A DNA stretch of 64,000 nt from Sphingosinicella ginsenosidimutans (GTDB lineage Bacteria; Pseudomonadota; Alphaproteobacteria; Sphingomonadales; Sphingomonadaceae): assembly GCF_007995055.1 (NCBI RefSeq), contig NZ_VOQQ01000001.1, positions 1,426,001 to 1,490,000 on the forward strand, read 5' to 3'. The notes beneath the pieces are model-generated. The model did no database searches. It was not told the DNA's origin and saw only the letters and a list, made by a program, of their open reading frames with translations. Positions 25,191 through 34,374 of this stretch are shown in pieces; position 1 is the stretch's first letter; every line of letters begins with the position of its first letter. The translations under genes were made by a program, and so were the position numbers.

Positions 25191-26920
25191 GGCTGCATCA
25201 ACTTGGAAAAGGCCGTGTTCTGGCCAACCGCAAAGCGCGCATCGATTCCGTCGCCGATCGAAAGCGCCGGCAGCGCGTCGCTCGCGAGGTGCTTCGCCCA
25301 GAAATCGATTAGCCGGTCGAGGTCGCGATTGTAGCGTTTCACCGTCCGCTCGCGCGCAAAGTCGGCTGTGATCGCCTTGGTTTCCTCGGTCACGCCCTCG
25401 AACACTATCTTGGGATCGAGCAGCAGCCAGAGCCGACCGTCCGCCCAGTCGAGGCGGACCGCGACGCCTTCGTGCCAGTGCAGGTCCGGGTGCTTGGGCA
25501 CGGTGCCGGTCACTTGCCGTGTGATCGCACGGAGCCCGTCCCATGCGGTATCCGCGGGATCGACAGGCACGAGCAGATCGGCGTTGCGGCGGCGGATCGA
25601 ACGGACATTTTTCGCGGCGCACAGCGCTTCCACCAACGCGTCACGCAGAAGGCCCCGCTCGCCCGACTCATAGCGCAGGCGCCGGTGCTCGAACGTGGCA
25701 AGATCGAAAGCGGTGATCCCGAATGGGTCGAATACCCGCCGAAACTCCGCATCGCTGCCGAAACCGAGCACGCCCGCCTGGGTCCGCGTCACGATCAGGC
25801 GCGCGCCGGCCTCGGCGACCGCCGCGCGCACCGCCGCGATGCCGTCGATCGTGCAAACGAGCTTGCGGCAATTGGCTGGGATTGTGACGGCGAGCGCGTT
25901 GAGGCGAATGAGGGGCCAGCCCCGACTGCCCGACGGCTCGGGGGCGCCCGACACGCGTGATCGCCCGGTTGCCAGGGCGTCGAGCGCGGACGTGTCGAGC
26001 GCGGGGAGCAGCCGCACAAGATCGCGCAGCATCTCGTCGAAGCTCTCGATCCGCACCAGTCCGCATTCAGCACCCGCGGCGCTCGCGCGCTGCAACAGCC
26101 GGCTGACACGTTCGAGCGGCGGACCGTCACCGCGATGCAGCCAGAACAGCCCGCCCGGATAGGCGCCCGGCTGGTCGAGCGCCGCCTCGAGCGCATCCAT
26201 CACCGAATCGTCGCGCCCGCTATAGCCAGCGACGACGAGGCCGGCGCGTCGGCAAGCGTCCACAAGCTGCTGACGAAGCGCGGCGTCCTGCTGGCGCAGC
26301 TCATCTGTCGTGTTCTTGAGCCGGCGCGAGCGGAAGTCGCCGTGCAGCTTCACCGCGATTGGCCATTTTTGTGCACCGATCAGTTGCCCCGCCAATTCCG
26401 GCGCGTCGAGTGCGACAACGCTCAGCGTGCCGGTCGTGCCGTAGGTTTTCGCGCAGGCGTCTTCGATCAGGTGGTCGAAATTGGTCGTCCACACGAGCCG
26501 GGCGTGGCCCGCCTTGAGGAGCGCCGCGAGGGCAAGATGGCCATAGGTCAGCTTCGCGCCGCTAACCATCCCCTGGATGAAGGTCGCGCGGTCGCGCTCC
26601 ACCGGATAGGTCGCTTCAAACAGCGCGGCGTATTCGTCCGGAGACCCCGGCGGCGGCAGCTGCTCGGAACTCGCCACGTGCGAGTCCAGCAGCGCGCGGA
26701 TGGCTGGATTACCCAGGTCGGCGACGCTCTGCGGTGAGGCCTTGCGCTGGGCGACGAACAAAGTCTGCTTGAACTGCCAGATCATGTCCCAGGCGCTCGG
26801 AATGCCCGCCGACACCGACGCGCCCGCGCCGAGCAGCCACATCAATTGACCCGGCCGCAGCGCGAAGCGTCGCGCGAAGTCATCGCTCGAAAGTCCGGCT
26901 AGATTCGTTACAGCCCCCAT
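25187..26920 (-). CDS. SIR2-APAZ effector of a short-Argonaute (SPARSA) system
   Basis: 577-aa protein with an N-terminal SIR2 domain: LLGAGASVSAGIPSAWDM binds NAD, TTNFDHLIED carries the catalytic Asn, KLHGDFRS the catalytic His. The C-terminal half (about 300-577) is the APAZ region that binds the short Argonaute; its end matches the family (ERTVKRYNRDLDRLIDFWAK). In characterised SPARSA systems the complex degrades NAD+ when guide-loaded Argonaute meets plasmid or phage DNA, killing or arresting the cell. It is the first gene of the two-gene operon. All SIR2 active-site motifs look intact. Confidence 0.92.
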   Translation of the reverse strand: MGAVTNLAGLSSDDFARRFALRPGQLMWLLGAGASVSAGIPSAWDMIWQFKQTLFVAQRKASPQSVADLGNPAIRALLDSHVASSEQLPPPGSPDEYAALFEATYPVERDRATFIQGMVSGAKLTYGHLALAALLKAGHARLVWTTNFDHLIEDACAKTYGTTGTLSVVALDAPELAGQLIGAQKWPIAVKLHGDFRSRRLKNTTDELRQQDAALRQQLVDACRRAGLVVAGYSGRDDSVMDALEAALDQPGAYPGGLFWLHRGDGPPLERVSRLLQRASAAGAECGLVRIESFDEMLRDLVRLLPALDTSALDALATGRSRVSGAPEPSGSRGWPLIRLNALAVTIPANCRKLVCTIDGIAAVRAAVAEAGARLIVTRTQAGVLGFGSDAEFRRVFDPFGITAFDLATFEHRRLRYESGERGLLRDALVEALCAAKNVRSIRRRNADLLVPVDPADTAWDGLRAITRQVTGTVPKHPDLHWHEGVAVRLDWADGRLWLLLDPKIVFEGVTEETKAITADFARERTVKRYNRDLDRLIDFWAKHLASDALPALSIGDGIDARFAVGQNTAFSKLMQP

Positions 26921-27185
26921 CGGCCAATGCGTAACCGATCGAACGAAGTTCGCCAGTACTTTTGTTCCGCAATAGTTCTCCCCGAGTGGCCGGTGCGCCG
27001 ACCGACATCACTCGCTGGAGCAGGGCGCTGGCTGTTGGAATCGGTGTGACTATTCTGGTCTGCCTAGAGCAGCGGTAGAGTTCGCTGGGCGGCCGATACG
27101 GTAGTGAATGGCCGCAATCGCGCATCCCAGTTCGAAGGCTGCCAGTCTGAACGCACCAACTCGCGTCTTTGGCGAAGCGCAGTTG

Positions 27186-28091
27186 CTATAGCCCGGCGCC
27201 AGACCGCAGTTCGTCGAGCCTTTCGCGCGAGACCTCTTCGACGAGGTCCCGGAGGGTGCGCACACTTTCGAGAATGGCGTTCAGTTCCTCGACGCTGATC
27301 TCATAGGCAGTGGAATAGCGCGCCTCGACATATGCACGCTTGAGCAACTGGAAGCGCCGGCGGTCGATCCGACGCTCGCGCGGCCAGGCTTCGATCAGCC
27401 GCGGCTCGCTGTCCTCGGCAAGCGAGCGCAGGAATTTGATGTTGTGCGACCGTGGGAAATAGAGCGTCCGCACCAGCAGGAAGCAGATGTAGGCGCGCTC
27501 GGTGGCTTGGTGCAACGTGAACGCCGCGTCCTTCAGCTTTCCTTTTTCGATGTAGAACTCAGCGCCCATCAACGCGCTGTCGACCTTATCCAGCCACTCC
27601 TCGAAATAGGCATTGGCCATCTGATAGGCGTCGGCCGAGGTGAGCGGCATCGGCGTCGCCAGCGGATGGCAGGGCAGCTCGTAGAGGATTATCCCATCCC
27701 GGGCGATGTCGACCCAGAAATACTCACCGCGCTTCAGCGATTGGTTCACCTCGTCGAGCGAATGGACGATGATGTTGACCGGCCGCCCGATCTCGGCGTC
27801 GCGCAGGATGCGGTCCTCGGCGACATACCAGTAGTGGGCGATGTCAGTGAGGTCCTCGTGGTTGACTACCACGAGCAGGTCGAAATCGGACTGGTATCCA
27901 TTCTCGGGCTCATCGACCCAGTCGGTCCGCGCGTATGAGCCGAACAGGATGATCTTGAGGATCTTGCCGTTCTTCCGGCTCGGCGTCGTCGCCTTCGAGA
28001 TCGCCTCGGCGAACTCCTCCATCAGCACGCGCTGGACGCGTTCCAGCTCGCCCTGTTGAACCGCCGGCAGGTGATTGACATCCCTTCTCAT
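27186..28091 (-). CDS. Nucleotidyltransferase-HEPN fusion protein
   Basis: 301-aa protein. The N-terminal MNT-type nucleotidyltransferase has GSYARTDW followed by SDFDLLVVV, giving the G-S...D-x-D active site. The C-terminal HEPN-like four-helix domain (about 150-300) includes ATERAYICFLLVR and RSHNIKFL. When separate, MNT and HEPN domains form type VII toxin-antitoxin pairs in which the MNT modifies the HEPN RNase; here both are in one chain, as in a distinct fused family. It sits between SPARSA and the restriction island on the same strand. A self-regulating RNase role in defence is inferred. Confidence 0.8.
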   Translation of the reverse strand: MRRDVNHLPAVQQGELERVQRVLMEEFAEAISKATTPSRKNGKILKIILFGSYARTDWVDEPENGYQSDFDLLVVVNHEDLTDIAHYWYVAEDRILRDAEIGRPVNIIVHSLDEVNQSLKRGEYFWVDIARDGIILYELPCHPLATPMPLTSADAYQMANAYFEEWLDKVDSALMGAEFYIEKGKLKDAAFTLHQATERAYICFLLVRTLYFPRSHNIKFLRSLAEDSEPRLIEAWPRERRIDRRRFQLLKRAYVEARYSTAYEISVEELNAILESVRTLRDLVEEVSRERLDELRSGAGL

Positions 28092-28396
28092 CGCCCGGAA
28101 TCTTCGGCGACCGAGAGTCTCTTGGCAAGCACAGGTTGTCGGATCAGCCGCCCGCCGGCTATCATTGGCCGTTCGGCGGCGCCGGATGGCCGTTATCGGC
28201 GCGCGTTCTCAAGCGCGGTTCTCAACTTCCGGGGCCGTCGGACACCTAGAATTTCCGCTGACGCTCGTTGGTGCTGAGCCGACAATCATAGTTCTCTCGT
28301 CTCTGCTGCTCAGCAGAAACAAGGTCAAAATGTCTGAAGTTGGCGGAAGATATTCGAGCCCGTTCGCGCAGGGATCCTAGCACATTGGGCATTCGA
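28092..28396. other. Intergenic stretch between MNT-HEPN and restriction genes
   Basis: About 305 bases of noticeably lower GC than the flanks. I see no coding sequence or RNA gene. It probably holds the promoter of the minus-strand MNT-HEPN gene and marks a seam between two cargo units. Confidence 0.4.
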
Positions 28397-29572
28397 CTAT
28401 AGAGAAGACGGGAAGGATCGTTCGAGCCATGATCTGACCGCGGTCGGTGTCCCGTAGCCGGTGTCCTTAAGCAGGCGAACGATATCGCCCGCGGCGATCA
28501 CCAGGATGGGATGTTCGTCCTCCTTGATTTCCTTGTATGCCTGCTCGTCAACGCAACTCGTCGTGACGAGAATGCCGAACTGCCGGTGACGGAGCCGTGA
28601 AATCAGCCGCGACATCTCCCGAACGCCCACGGCATGCGATGTCGCGTAGCACTTTGCCTCCAGCGCGAAATCGACAAGGATGGCGCTTGCCCCTGTACCG
28701 ATCCGCATCTGCCCGATGCCGTCGCGGCCGCCGTCCCGCGATCTCCTGGTGAGATCGAGGCTGGCGATGTCGGGCAGCATCATCCGCGCCAGCTCGGCAG
28801 CGCATTGCTCGAAACCGTGCGGATCCTCGGCGAAGAAAGCGTGAATGACCGCGATCACTTCCTTCCCGACAGGATCGGAAGGAAGCTGCTCAGCGCGTCG
28901 GCGATGCTGAATCGTGCGCGGAGCCAGAAGAGGAATCACCCGGCCGGTTTCGACCCAGGTCGTCCATACTGGCGGAGCCAGGGATGCATCCGATTGACCG
29001 GCTATGATGCTTTGAATCCAGGACCGCGCCACGCTCTCCGTCCGAAGAATGGTGAAGCGCGCCCTGTAGTTCTGGAAACGGCTTTCGTCCCTGGTGCGCC
29101 AGACTGCGACGAGGTCTTCTGCCGGACGTTGCCCGGCGACCCCTGGCACGGCCAGACCGAGAAAGATCACGTCACGCCATTCGCCGGCCGAAGTGAACAC
29201 CAGCACCGGGGGGACCTTTTGGCGTCCTTCCTCACCGGCATTTGCATCCTCGAATATGCGCTGGAGCAGCGCATTGCCGAAGCGTGGTGTCGCGTGAAGC
29301 GCCCGGCCCGGAACCTTATTATCGCCATAGTAGGTGTAGACGCCGGTTTCCCGATCTAGAGCATCGGGCCAGTCGGGATCGCGTTTGTTCGATGTCAGAA
29401 CGACAAGCTCCAGGCGGTCGATCCTGCCCCTGTAGCGGAAGCCCCCTCCGGTGCTGACCCCGACAAGCCTCGGCAAGGGATCGTCCCCCGCGCCGCCGCG
29501 GCGGCCACCCTGGTAGATTGCGTCGACCAGGAGATCGGCCGCCGCAGCCTCATCCGGACCAAAGACGCGCAT
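28397..29572 (-). CDS. AspBHI-like restriction endonuclease (Mrr-type catalytic domain)
   Basis: 391 aa from ATG 29572; a TTG at 29596 would add eight residues. The N-terminal half resembles the AspBHI N-terminal (SRA-like) DNA-recognition domain, with LVGVSTGGGFRYRGR, TYYGDNKVPGRALHATPRFGN and QRIFEDA. The C-terminal half has an Mrr-like PD-(D/E)XK core: RDGGRDGIGQM followed by FALEAKCY. AspBHI relatives cut DNA containing 5-methylcytosine, yet this gene lies directly after a C5-methyltransferase, just 13 bases from its stop. Either its site differs from the methylase site or its recognition domain reads something else. Confidence 0.78.
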   Translation of the reverse strand: MRVFGPDEAAAADLLVDAIYQGGRRGGAGDDPLPRLVGVSTGGGFRYRGRIDRLELVVLTSNKRDPDWPDALDRETGVYTYYGDNKVPGRALHATPRFGNALLQRIFEDANAGEEGRQKVPPVLVFTSAGEWRDVIFLGLAVPGVAGQRPAEDLVAVWRTRDESRFQNYRARFTILRTESVARSWIQSIIAGQSDASLAPPVWTTWVETGRVIPLLAPRTIQHRRRAEQLPSDPVGKEVIAVIHAFFAEDPHGFEQCAAELARMMLPDIASLDLTRRSRDGGRDGIGQMRIGTGASAILVDFALEAKCYATSHAVGVREMSRLISRLRHRQFGILVTTSCVDEQAYKEIKEDEHPILVIAAGDIVRLLKDTGYGTPTAVRSWLERSFPSSL

Positions 29573-29585
29573 CAGCGGGGCCGAA

Positions 29586-30626
29586 CTATGCTGCAATCGC
29601 TATCTGGCGGCCGCCAACACGGGCCTTCGATGACGAGCCTAGTTTCTCGGCTGCCTGATGCGTCAACGACTCCACCACCGTCTGCATGACCGGCGGGCAG
29701 ACTCCATTCCCGAGCAGCTTCACGCGATCACGCCGGGATCCACGTTCCAGCTTCGCCCCTTCCGGATAACCCATTGCCCGCCGGAGTTCCGATACCTGCA
29801 GCATCCGGAATGTCGCGACACCATCCACCCAGCGAACGAGCCCGAAGCGATCGAGCGTGGTCAGGGTCCGTATGGGTCGATCCAGCGGTTGCCATCCGCC
29901 CGCGCGGTCTGAGCCGTAGTAGACCACCAGAAAATCCTCGCGCTCTCCCAGCTCGGCCATCCCGCGTTTAATGCGTGCAATCGTATTCTCGGATAGATGG
30001 CCATCGGAAACGGGCCGAGCCTTCCATGCTGAAGGATCATCAAGAATGGTCATAGCATCTGGACAGGGCTGCCCCCCTAGAATTTTGGCCGGCTTGCGGA
30101 GGCGGTCGCCGAGAATGAAGAGACGCTTGCGGGTCTGAGGCACACCGAAATTCGCCGCATCCAGCATCTGGGCGCGCAGATGATAGTGCTCTCCAAGTTC
30201 GTTGATCAGTTCCTTGTACCCGTCCCAGCGCCGCATGCCGGAGACGTTCTCCAGAACGATCCAGCGCGGCTCATATGCCCGAACGAAAGGCATGACATAC
30301 CAACCCGATCGGCGACTGCTTTCGCACCGGGGCTTGGCGCCACGGGCAATGGAATGATGCGTGCATTCGGGAGAGGCTATGAGCAGATCGACCGAGTCAA
30401 CTTTCGAGAACAGCCCGGCACCGCTGTTGTCATCAAGACGGGTGGTGATCACCTCGGCATGGGGGAAATTATCCTTGTAGGTTTCCGCAGCGATGTCCCA
30501 GGCATCGACGGCTCCGACCATTTCCACGCCAGCGGCGCGGGCGCCGAGGCTGCTACCGCCGGCTCCGCAAAATAGGTCCAATCCCTTGATATTGCTCACA
30601 CATCCCCCTGAATTTCCCTGTGTCAA
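29586..30626 (-). CDS. DNA cytosine-5 methyltransferase
   Basis: C5-MTase of about 340 aa. Motif I is DLFCGAGGSSLGARAAG; motif IV is SPECTHHS, with the catalytic Cys in an uncommon S-P-E-C context rather than P-P-C-Q; motif VI is VLENVSG; motif VIII is QTRKRLF; the C-terminus has GNGVCPPVMQ (motif X). The target-recognition region lies at about 190-270. The frame opens at a TTG (30626) overlapping the vsr stop; a GTG at 30599 after AGGGGG is the alternative. It sits in a minus-strand operon vsr-MTase-REase. The sequence specificity is not readable by eye. Confidence 0.9.
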   Translation of the reverse strand: MTQGNSGGCVSNIKGLDLFCGAGGSSLGARAAGVEMVGAVDAWDIAAETYKDNFPHAEVITTRLDDNSGAGLFSKVDSVDLLIASPECTHHSIARGAKPRCESSRRSGWYVMPFVRAYEPRWIVLENVSGMRRWDGYKELINELGEHYHLRAQMLDAANFGVPQTRKRLFILGDRLRKPAKILGGQPCPDAMTILDDPSAWKARPVSDGHLSENTIARIKRGMAELGEREDFLVVYYGSDRAGGWQPLDRPIRTLTTLDRFGLVRWVDGVATFRMLQVSELRRAMGYPEGAKLERGSRRDRVKLLGNGVCPPVMQTVVESLTHQAAEKLGSSSKARVGGRQIAIAA

Positions 30627-31063
30627 GTCTCTTCGGCTGCGACGTTGCCAGGCTCGGCACCAAACGGCAACCCTCTCTTGACCCGCAGGAGGATGCTGCG
30701 GCGACAGCTACCCGGGCGCTCGCGGACCCGGTGCTCCCATATCCGAAGCACCTGCCACCCCGCCTGACGCAAGAGGCGTCGGTTGCGGTCGTCGCGGCGC
30801 CGGGTCGCCGCGATCTTCGCTTCCCATTTCTCCGAAAGCTTCATCCGCCATGTCTCGAAGCGCCACCCGTGCCAGAAATCGCCATCGACAAAGATGCAGA
30901 GCGAATGCTGTCGCAACACGAAGTCCGGCCTGCCGGGGAGAGACCGGACATGTGTTTCGAATTCCAGGCCCAGCGCCTCAAGCATAGCCTGGACCGTTCG
31001 CTCCGGACCGGTGTCACGACCGCGTATGCGGCTCATGACGGCACTGCGGGTCGCTGGACTCAT
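30623..31063 (-). CDS. vsr: Very short patch repair endonuclease Vsr
   Basis: 146 aa from ATG 31063 (MSPATRSAVMSRIRGRDTGPE). The Vsr fold signatures are GLEFETHVRSLPGRPDFVL with the catalytic Asp, then FVDGDFWHGW, where most family members read FVHGCFWHGH, so one His is Asp here. It nicks at T:G mismatches produced by deamination of 5-methylcytosine and protects the methylated site. It is the first gene of the minus-strand operon and overlaps the methyltransferase frame, so it belongs to that R-M unit. In-frame sequence upstream of 31063 is not conserved in character. Confidence 0.88.
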   Translation of the reverse strand: MSPATRSAVMSRIRGRDTGPERTVQAMLEALGLEFETHVRSLPGRPDFVLRQHSLCIFVDGDFWHGWRFETWRMKLSEKWEAKIAATRRRDDRNRRLLRQAGWQVLRIWEHRVRERPGSCRRSILLRVKRGLPFGAEPGNVAAEET

Positions 31064-31171
31064 GAAGTCGCCCCGATGCTGACGCGTGGGTGACGTCGCT
31101 TCCCGGCCCTTCGTCTCTGCGGGGGCCGCCCGTTGGGACGGAAACGATTCACCGTCCGGTTCGGTGGAGAT

Positions 31172-32512
31172 ATGTTGCGCTCTCATGGAAGCATACTAGA
31201 CTGTTTCCAGGGGGATGTATTGGCTGAAGCGGGTATCAGGGACCGGATAGAGGCGCGTATCAGCCAGGGCGAGTTCCTGGCGAATATGCTGCACGTTACC
31301 CGGCAGCAGTCCGATCAGGCACACACCGATTTTGTCGAGAATCTCTCGGGAATCGCTGGAAGCGTCCGTGCGCTTCTGGAAAACAACGATCTGCTGCGCC
31401 GCATTGACTATGCACCCAACGCCTATTGGTCGGGCCTCCGCGGCAAGACATTTGCATTTGTGGATGGCGGGGTCGCCAACATCGAGCTGCCTTCGGCAGC
31501 ACCGATCGGCATCCGCGTCGGCTCCTACATCGTGCGGCCAGGGGACGAGTCGGACAGGCGGGAGCAGTTCAATATCGAGCTGGCGCTCGTCGACGACCTG
31601 TTCAGCGATTCCGGATTCCTGTTCGAAAGCGATTTTCTCGACGTGGCGAAGCTGCGTGACGCCGCGCGCATGGTGAGCGAGGTGGCTGCCGGCTACCGTC
31701 TCGCGAAGACCACTGGCGAGGACAGGGTGGACGCCGTCATTCTGCATGGGCCCCTAGTCAACCCAGTCGCGCCCTATGGACTGGAGGATTTCCCCTCCTT
31801 CGGACGCGGTGCCTGCCGGACGCTGTTGGACGACGAGGAATGGGACGGCGATGAGCGTGATCGCCAGTTCGTCGCCCTCTATCTTACGGTTCTGGAGCGC
31901 CTCCGCCAGACTGGCACGCCAGTGGTCGGCGCAGTGGAGCGATCCATCGGTCGCGATCCCGTCTTCCTTCGGCGCCTTTTGGATCGGCTTCAGGACGCCA
32001 AGGTGCTGAAGGAAAAGGACGCGCGCGAGCTGGAGCGGCAGATTCTGTCATACGGCCTCAACGATGCCTCGCTGCTCGACGTGGTGCTTGGCGACGGAGA
32101 GTATGTCGCGCCGATCCCTGTCATGCGGCAGGGACCGGAGAACAAGTGGCCGGAGGACTGGAAGAGGAAGATCCGCGATTATCCCGACGCATTCACCACC
32201 TACATCAAGCCATCGGCAATGGTGATGCCGTTCCGCGTCGAGGCGTTCGAGGACATCCGCGGGTTCGACGATCTGCTGGCTCTGATCTTCCATACCAGCC
32301 GTCTGCTGCCGTCCTATGGCTTCCCGGTTGGTCTCGACATCGTTGATCGTTTCGCCAAGGTGCCGGCTTGGCTGAGCCGCGGTGTGAAGGGCCAGCACCA
32401 GATCGTGCTTCTGAGGCGGGCGATTGAGAGCGGCGACCCGAGGACGGTCGCCTTCGCAAAGAGGGTGCTGGCCGCCAAGGGGCGGGACTGGCTGTTCCGG
32501 CCGAGCGTGTGA
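31172..32512 (+). CDS. nurA: NurA-domain nuclease
   Basis: About 446 aa. It has the NurA core: KTFAFVDGGVANIELP with the first metal-binding Asp, RREQFNIELALVDDLF, a DAVILHGPLVNP strand, and RLLPSYGFPVGLDIVDRFAK near the C-terminus. NurA is a 5' exonuclease/endonuclease that works with the HerA translocase in end resection, and NurA-HerA pairs also occur in defence operons. It is divergent from vsr across about 110 bases and 19 bases from herA. The start is uncertain: TTG 31133, ATG 31172 or a TTG near 31220 behind a GGGGG box. Confidence 0.85.
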   Translation: MLRSHGSILDCFQGDVLAEAGIRDRIEARISQGEFLANMLHVTRQQSDQAHTDFVENLSGIAGSVRALLENNDLLRRIDYAPNAYWSGLRGKTFAFVDGGVANIELPSAAPIGIRVGSYIVRPGDESDRREQFNIELALVDDLFSDSGFLFESDFLDVAKLRDAARMVSEVAAGYRLAKTTGEDRVDAVILHGPLVNPVAPYGLEDFPSFGRGACRTLLDDEEWDGDERDRQFVALYLTVLERLRQTGTPVVGAVERSIGRDPVFLRRLLDRLQDAKVLKEKDARELERQILSYGLNDASLLDVVLGDGEYVAPIPVMRQGPENKWPEDWKRKIRDYPDAFTTYIKPSAMVMPFRVEAFEDIRGFDDLLALIFHTSRLLPSYGFPVGLDIVDRFAKVPAWLSRGVKGQHQIVLLRRAIESGDPRTVAFAKRVLAAKGRDWLFRPSV

Positions 32513-32531
32513 GAGGACCGAAGGGGGGCAG

Positions 32532-34364
32532 ATGGCAGGGGCGAAATCTGAGCTGCGGCGGGAAGAATGGCCGCGCATTGGAACCGTGGTGGGCGAGGCG
32601 TCCACAGGGCGCTATACCTTCATTCTCCGGAACCTGGAAGGCAAGCTTGGCGACATAGTCGCGACCCGTGTCGAGGTGCCTGTCGCGTCAGCCAGCCGTC
32701 GCGAGATTGCGACGGTGTGGGGCCGGATCACATCCATCGATCGCTTCAATCCCTTCTTCCCGGCCGAGGCGGCGCAGGAGCTGGCGAACGAGAACATCCG
32801 CTTTCTCGATACGGTGCTTTCCGGCAGCCGGGACCACCTCGAAGCCGAGGTTCTGATCCTCGGCACGACGTTCGGCAACGATCCCGGCGCCGCCCAGCTT
32901 TCTCCCTTGACCTACCCGGTCAAGCCTTCCGCGGAGGTGCTTTATCCGCCAGCCGACGCAGTGCGCCGTCTGCTGACGGGCGACGACGATCGAACCGATC
33001 CCCCTCCCGCCAAGCTGCTGGTCGGCAGTCTCATTGCCCGTGGCGACGTCGAGGTCAGCCTGTCGGCACGCGACATCGTGTCCAGGCATCTGGCCATCCT
33101 GGCAATGACGGGCGGTGGCAAGACTGTGGCCGCGCGGCGTATCATCCGCGAGCTGATCGAGCTGAGATATCCGCTCGTGATCTTCGATCCGCACGGCGAC
33201 TATCTCGGCTTCTACGAGAAGCGTGTCCGCTTCCCGAACGCTCGGGTCCGGGTGCTCTATCCAGTTATCCGCGTTCGCCAGGACAATCTCGGCATCATCT
33301 CCGATCTGATCGACAAGATGGGGAAGAAACTCACCGATCCCCAGCAGCAGTTCTATCTCTATCTGCTCAACAATGCGAAGCTCACGGACGGCGAGACGGC
33401 AGCCAGCTTCCTTCGGAAGATGATCGACCACGCCGAGGCGGTGGCGGCGAAAAAAAGGCGTAAGGACGGCCAGGACCTCTCCGAAGATCTGGCGGACACG
33501 CGCACCGGCACAATGAACGTGGTCAAGAGATCACTCGAATTCGTCCTGGCCAACCTAGAGCAGATGGAGTCGAACAATCATAGACTGCGCAGTCAGCCTC
33601 GCTTCGCCAGCTATGATTTCGAGGAGATGCCCGATCCTTCCGATGCTCCTGACGAGATCGTCGCGCCAGGAACTGTCTCGATTTTCTACCTCGCCGGCTA
33701 CGATCATCTCAATCAGTCGGCCATCGTCAGCATGGTCCTGGAGGCGCTCTTTGGCCACCGATCCACCCTTTCCGGAGTCATCCCACCGTTTCAGGCGGTA
33801 GTCGAGGAGGCGCACAATTTCATTCCGAGCCGTCAAGAGGGCACCGACGAGACGCCATCACTACCCACGATCAGGAAAGTGATTACCGAGGGCCGTAAGT
33901 TCGGCACTGGCTTGATCCTGATCTCCCAACGGCCGTCGCGGCTGGACGAGACAACGCTTGCGCAGTGCAACAGCTTCCTCGTGCTTCGTCTGGTCAATCC
34001 GCGCGACAAGAGCTTCGTGCGATCCGTGATGGAAAACCTATCGGAAGCAGATGCCAACATCCTGCAGGCATTCGGCCGCGGGCAGGGAATCGTGTCCGGA
34101 CAGGCAGTGCGTTTCCCCCTCCTGGTTCAGGTGAAATTTGACGCAGACCTCGTCAGCGAAGCCATCGGGGATGAGGATTTCATCCAGGAGGCGCAGACCT
34201 GGAAGCCAGATGCCCGTAGGCAGGCGAACAGCGACGCAATACGGACGAATCTCCGCAAGCCGAACAAGCAACCAGACGGCGGCGATACCGAAACGCTCAA
34301 ACCGGGAAGACGCACGGCGAAGCCGAAGCCGGGACGTCGTGGCGGGATACGGCCGGATTATTAA
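32532..34364 (+). CDS. herA: HerA-like DNA translocase ATPase
   Basis: 610-aa FtsK/HerA-superfamily ATPase. The N-terminal HAS-barrel is at about 1-140. Walker A is in LAILAMTGGGKTVAARRIIR, IFDPHGDYLGFYEK follows, Walker B is in FQAVVEEAHNFIPS, and LILISQRPSRLDETTLAQCN is the sensor region typical of HerA. It forms hexameric rings that drive the partner NurA. The ATG at 32532 follows a GGGGGG box. The very basic C-terminal tail (about 560-610, many Lys, Arg and Pro) is an extension likely to bind DNA or the partner. Confidence 0.9.
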   Translation: MAGAKSELRREEWPRIGTVVGEASTGRYTFILRNLEGKLGDIVATRVEVPVASASRREIATVWGRITSIDRFNPFFPAEAAQELANENIRFLDTVLSGSRDHLEAEVLILGTTFGNDPGAAQLSPLTYPVKPSAEVLYPPADAVRRLLTGDDDRTDPPPAKLLVGSLIARGDVEVSLSARDIVSRHLAILAMTGGGKTVAARRIIRELIELRYPLVIFDPHGDYLGFYEKRVRFPNARVRVLYPVIRVRQDNLGIISDLIDKMGKKLTDPQQQFYLYLLNNAKLTDGETAASFLRKMIDHAEAVAAKKRRKDGQDLSEDLADTRTGTMNVVKRSLEFVLANLEQMESNNHRLRSQPRFASYDFEEMPDPSDAPDEIVAPGTVSIFYLAGYDHLNQSAIVSMVLEALFGHRSTLSGVIPPFQAVVEEAHNFIPSRQEGTDETPSLPTIRKVITEGRKFGTGLILISQRPSRLDETTLAQCNSFLVLRLVNPRDKSFVRSVMENLSEADANILQAFGRGQGIVSGQAVRFPLLVQVKFDADLVSEAIGDEDFIQEAQTWKPDARRQANSDAIRTNLRKPNKQPDGGDTETLKPGRRTAKPKPGRRGGIRPDY

Positions 34365-34374
34365 GCGTCCGGCT

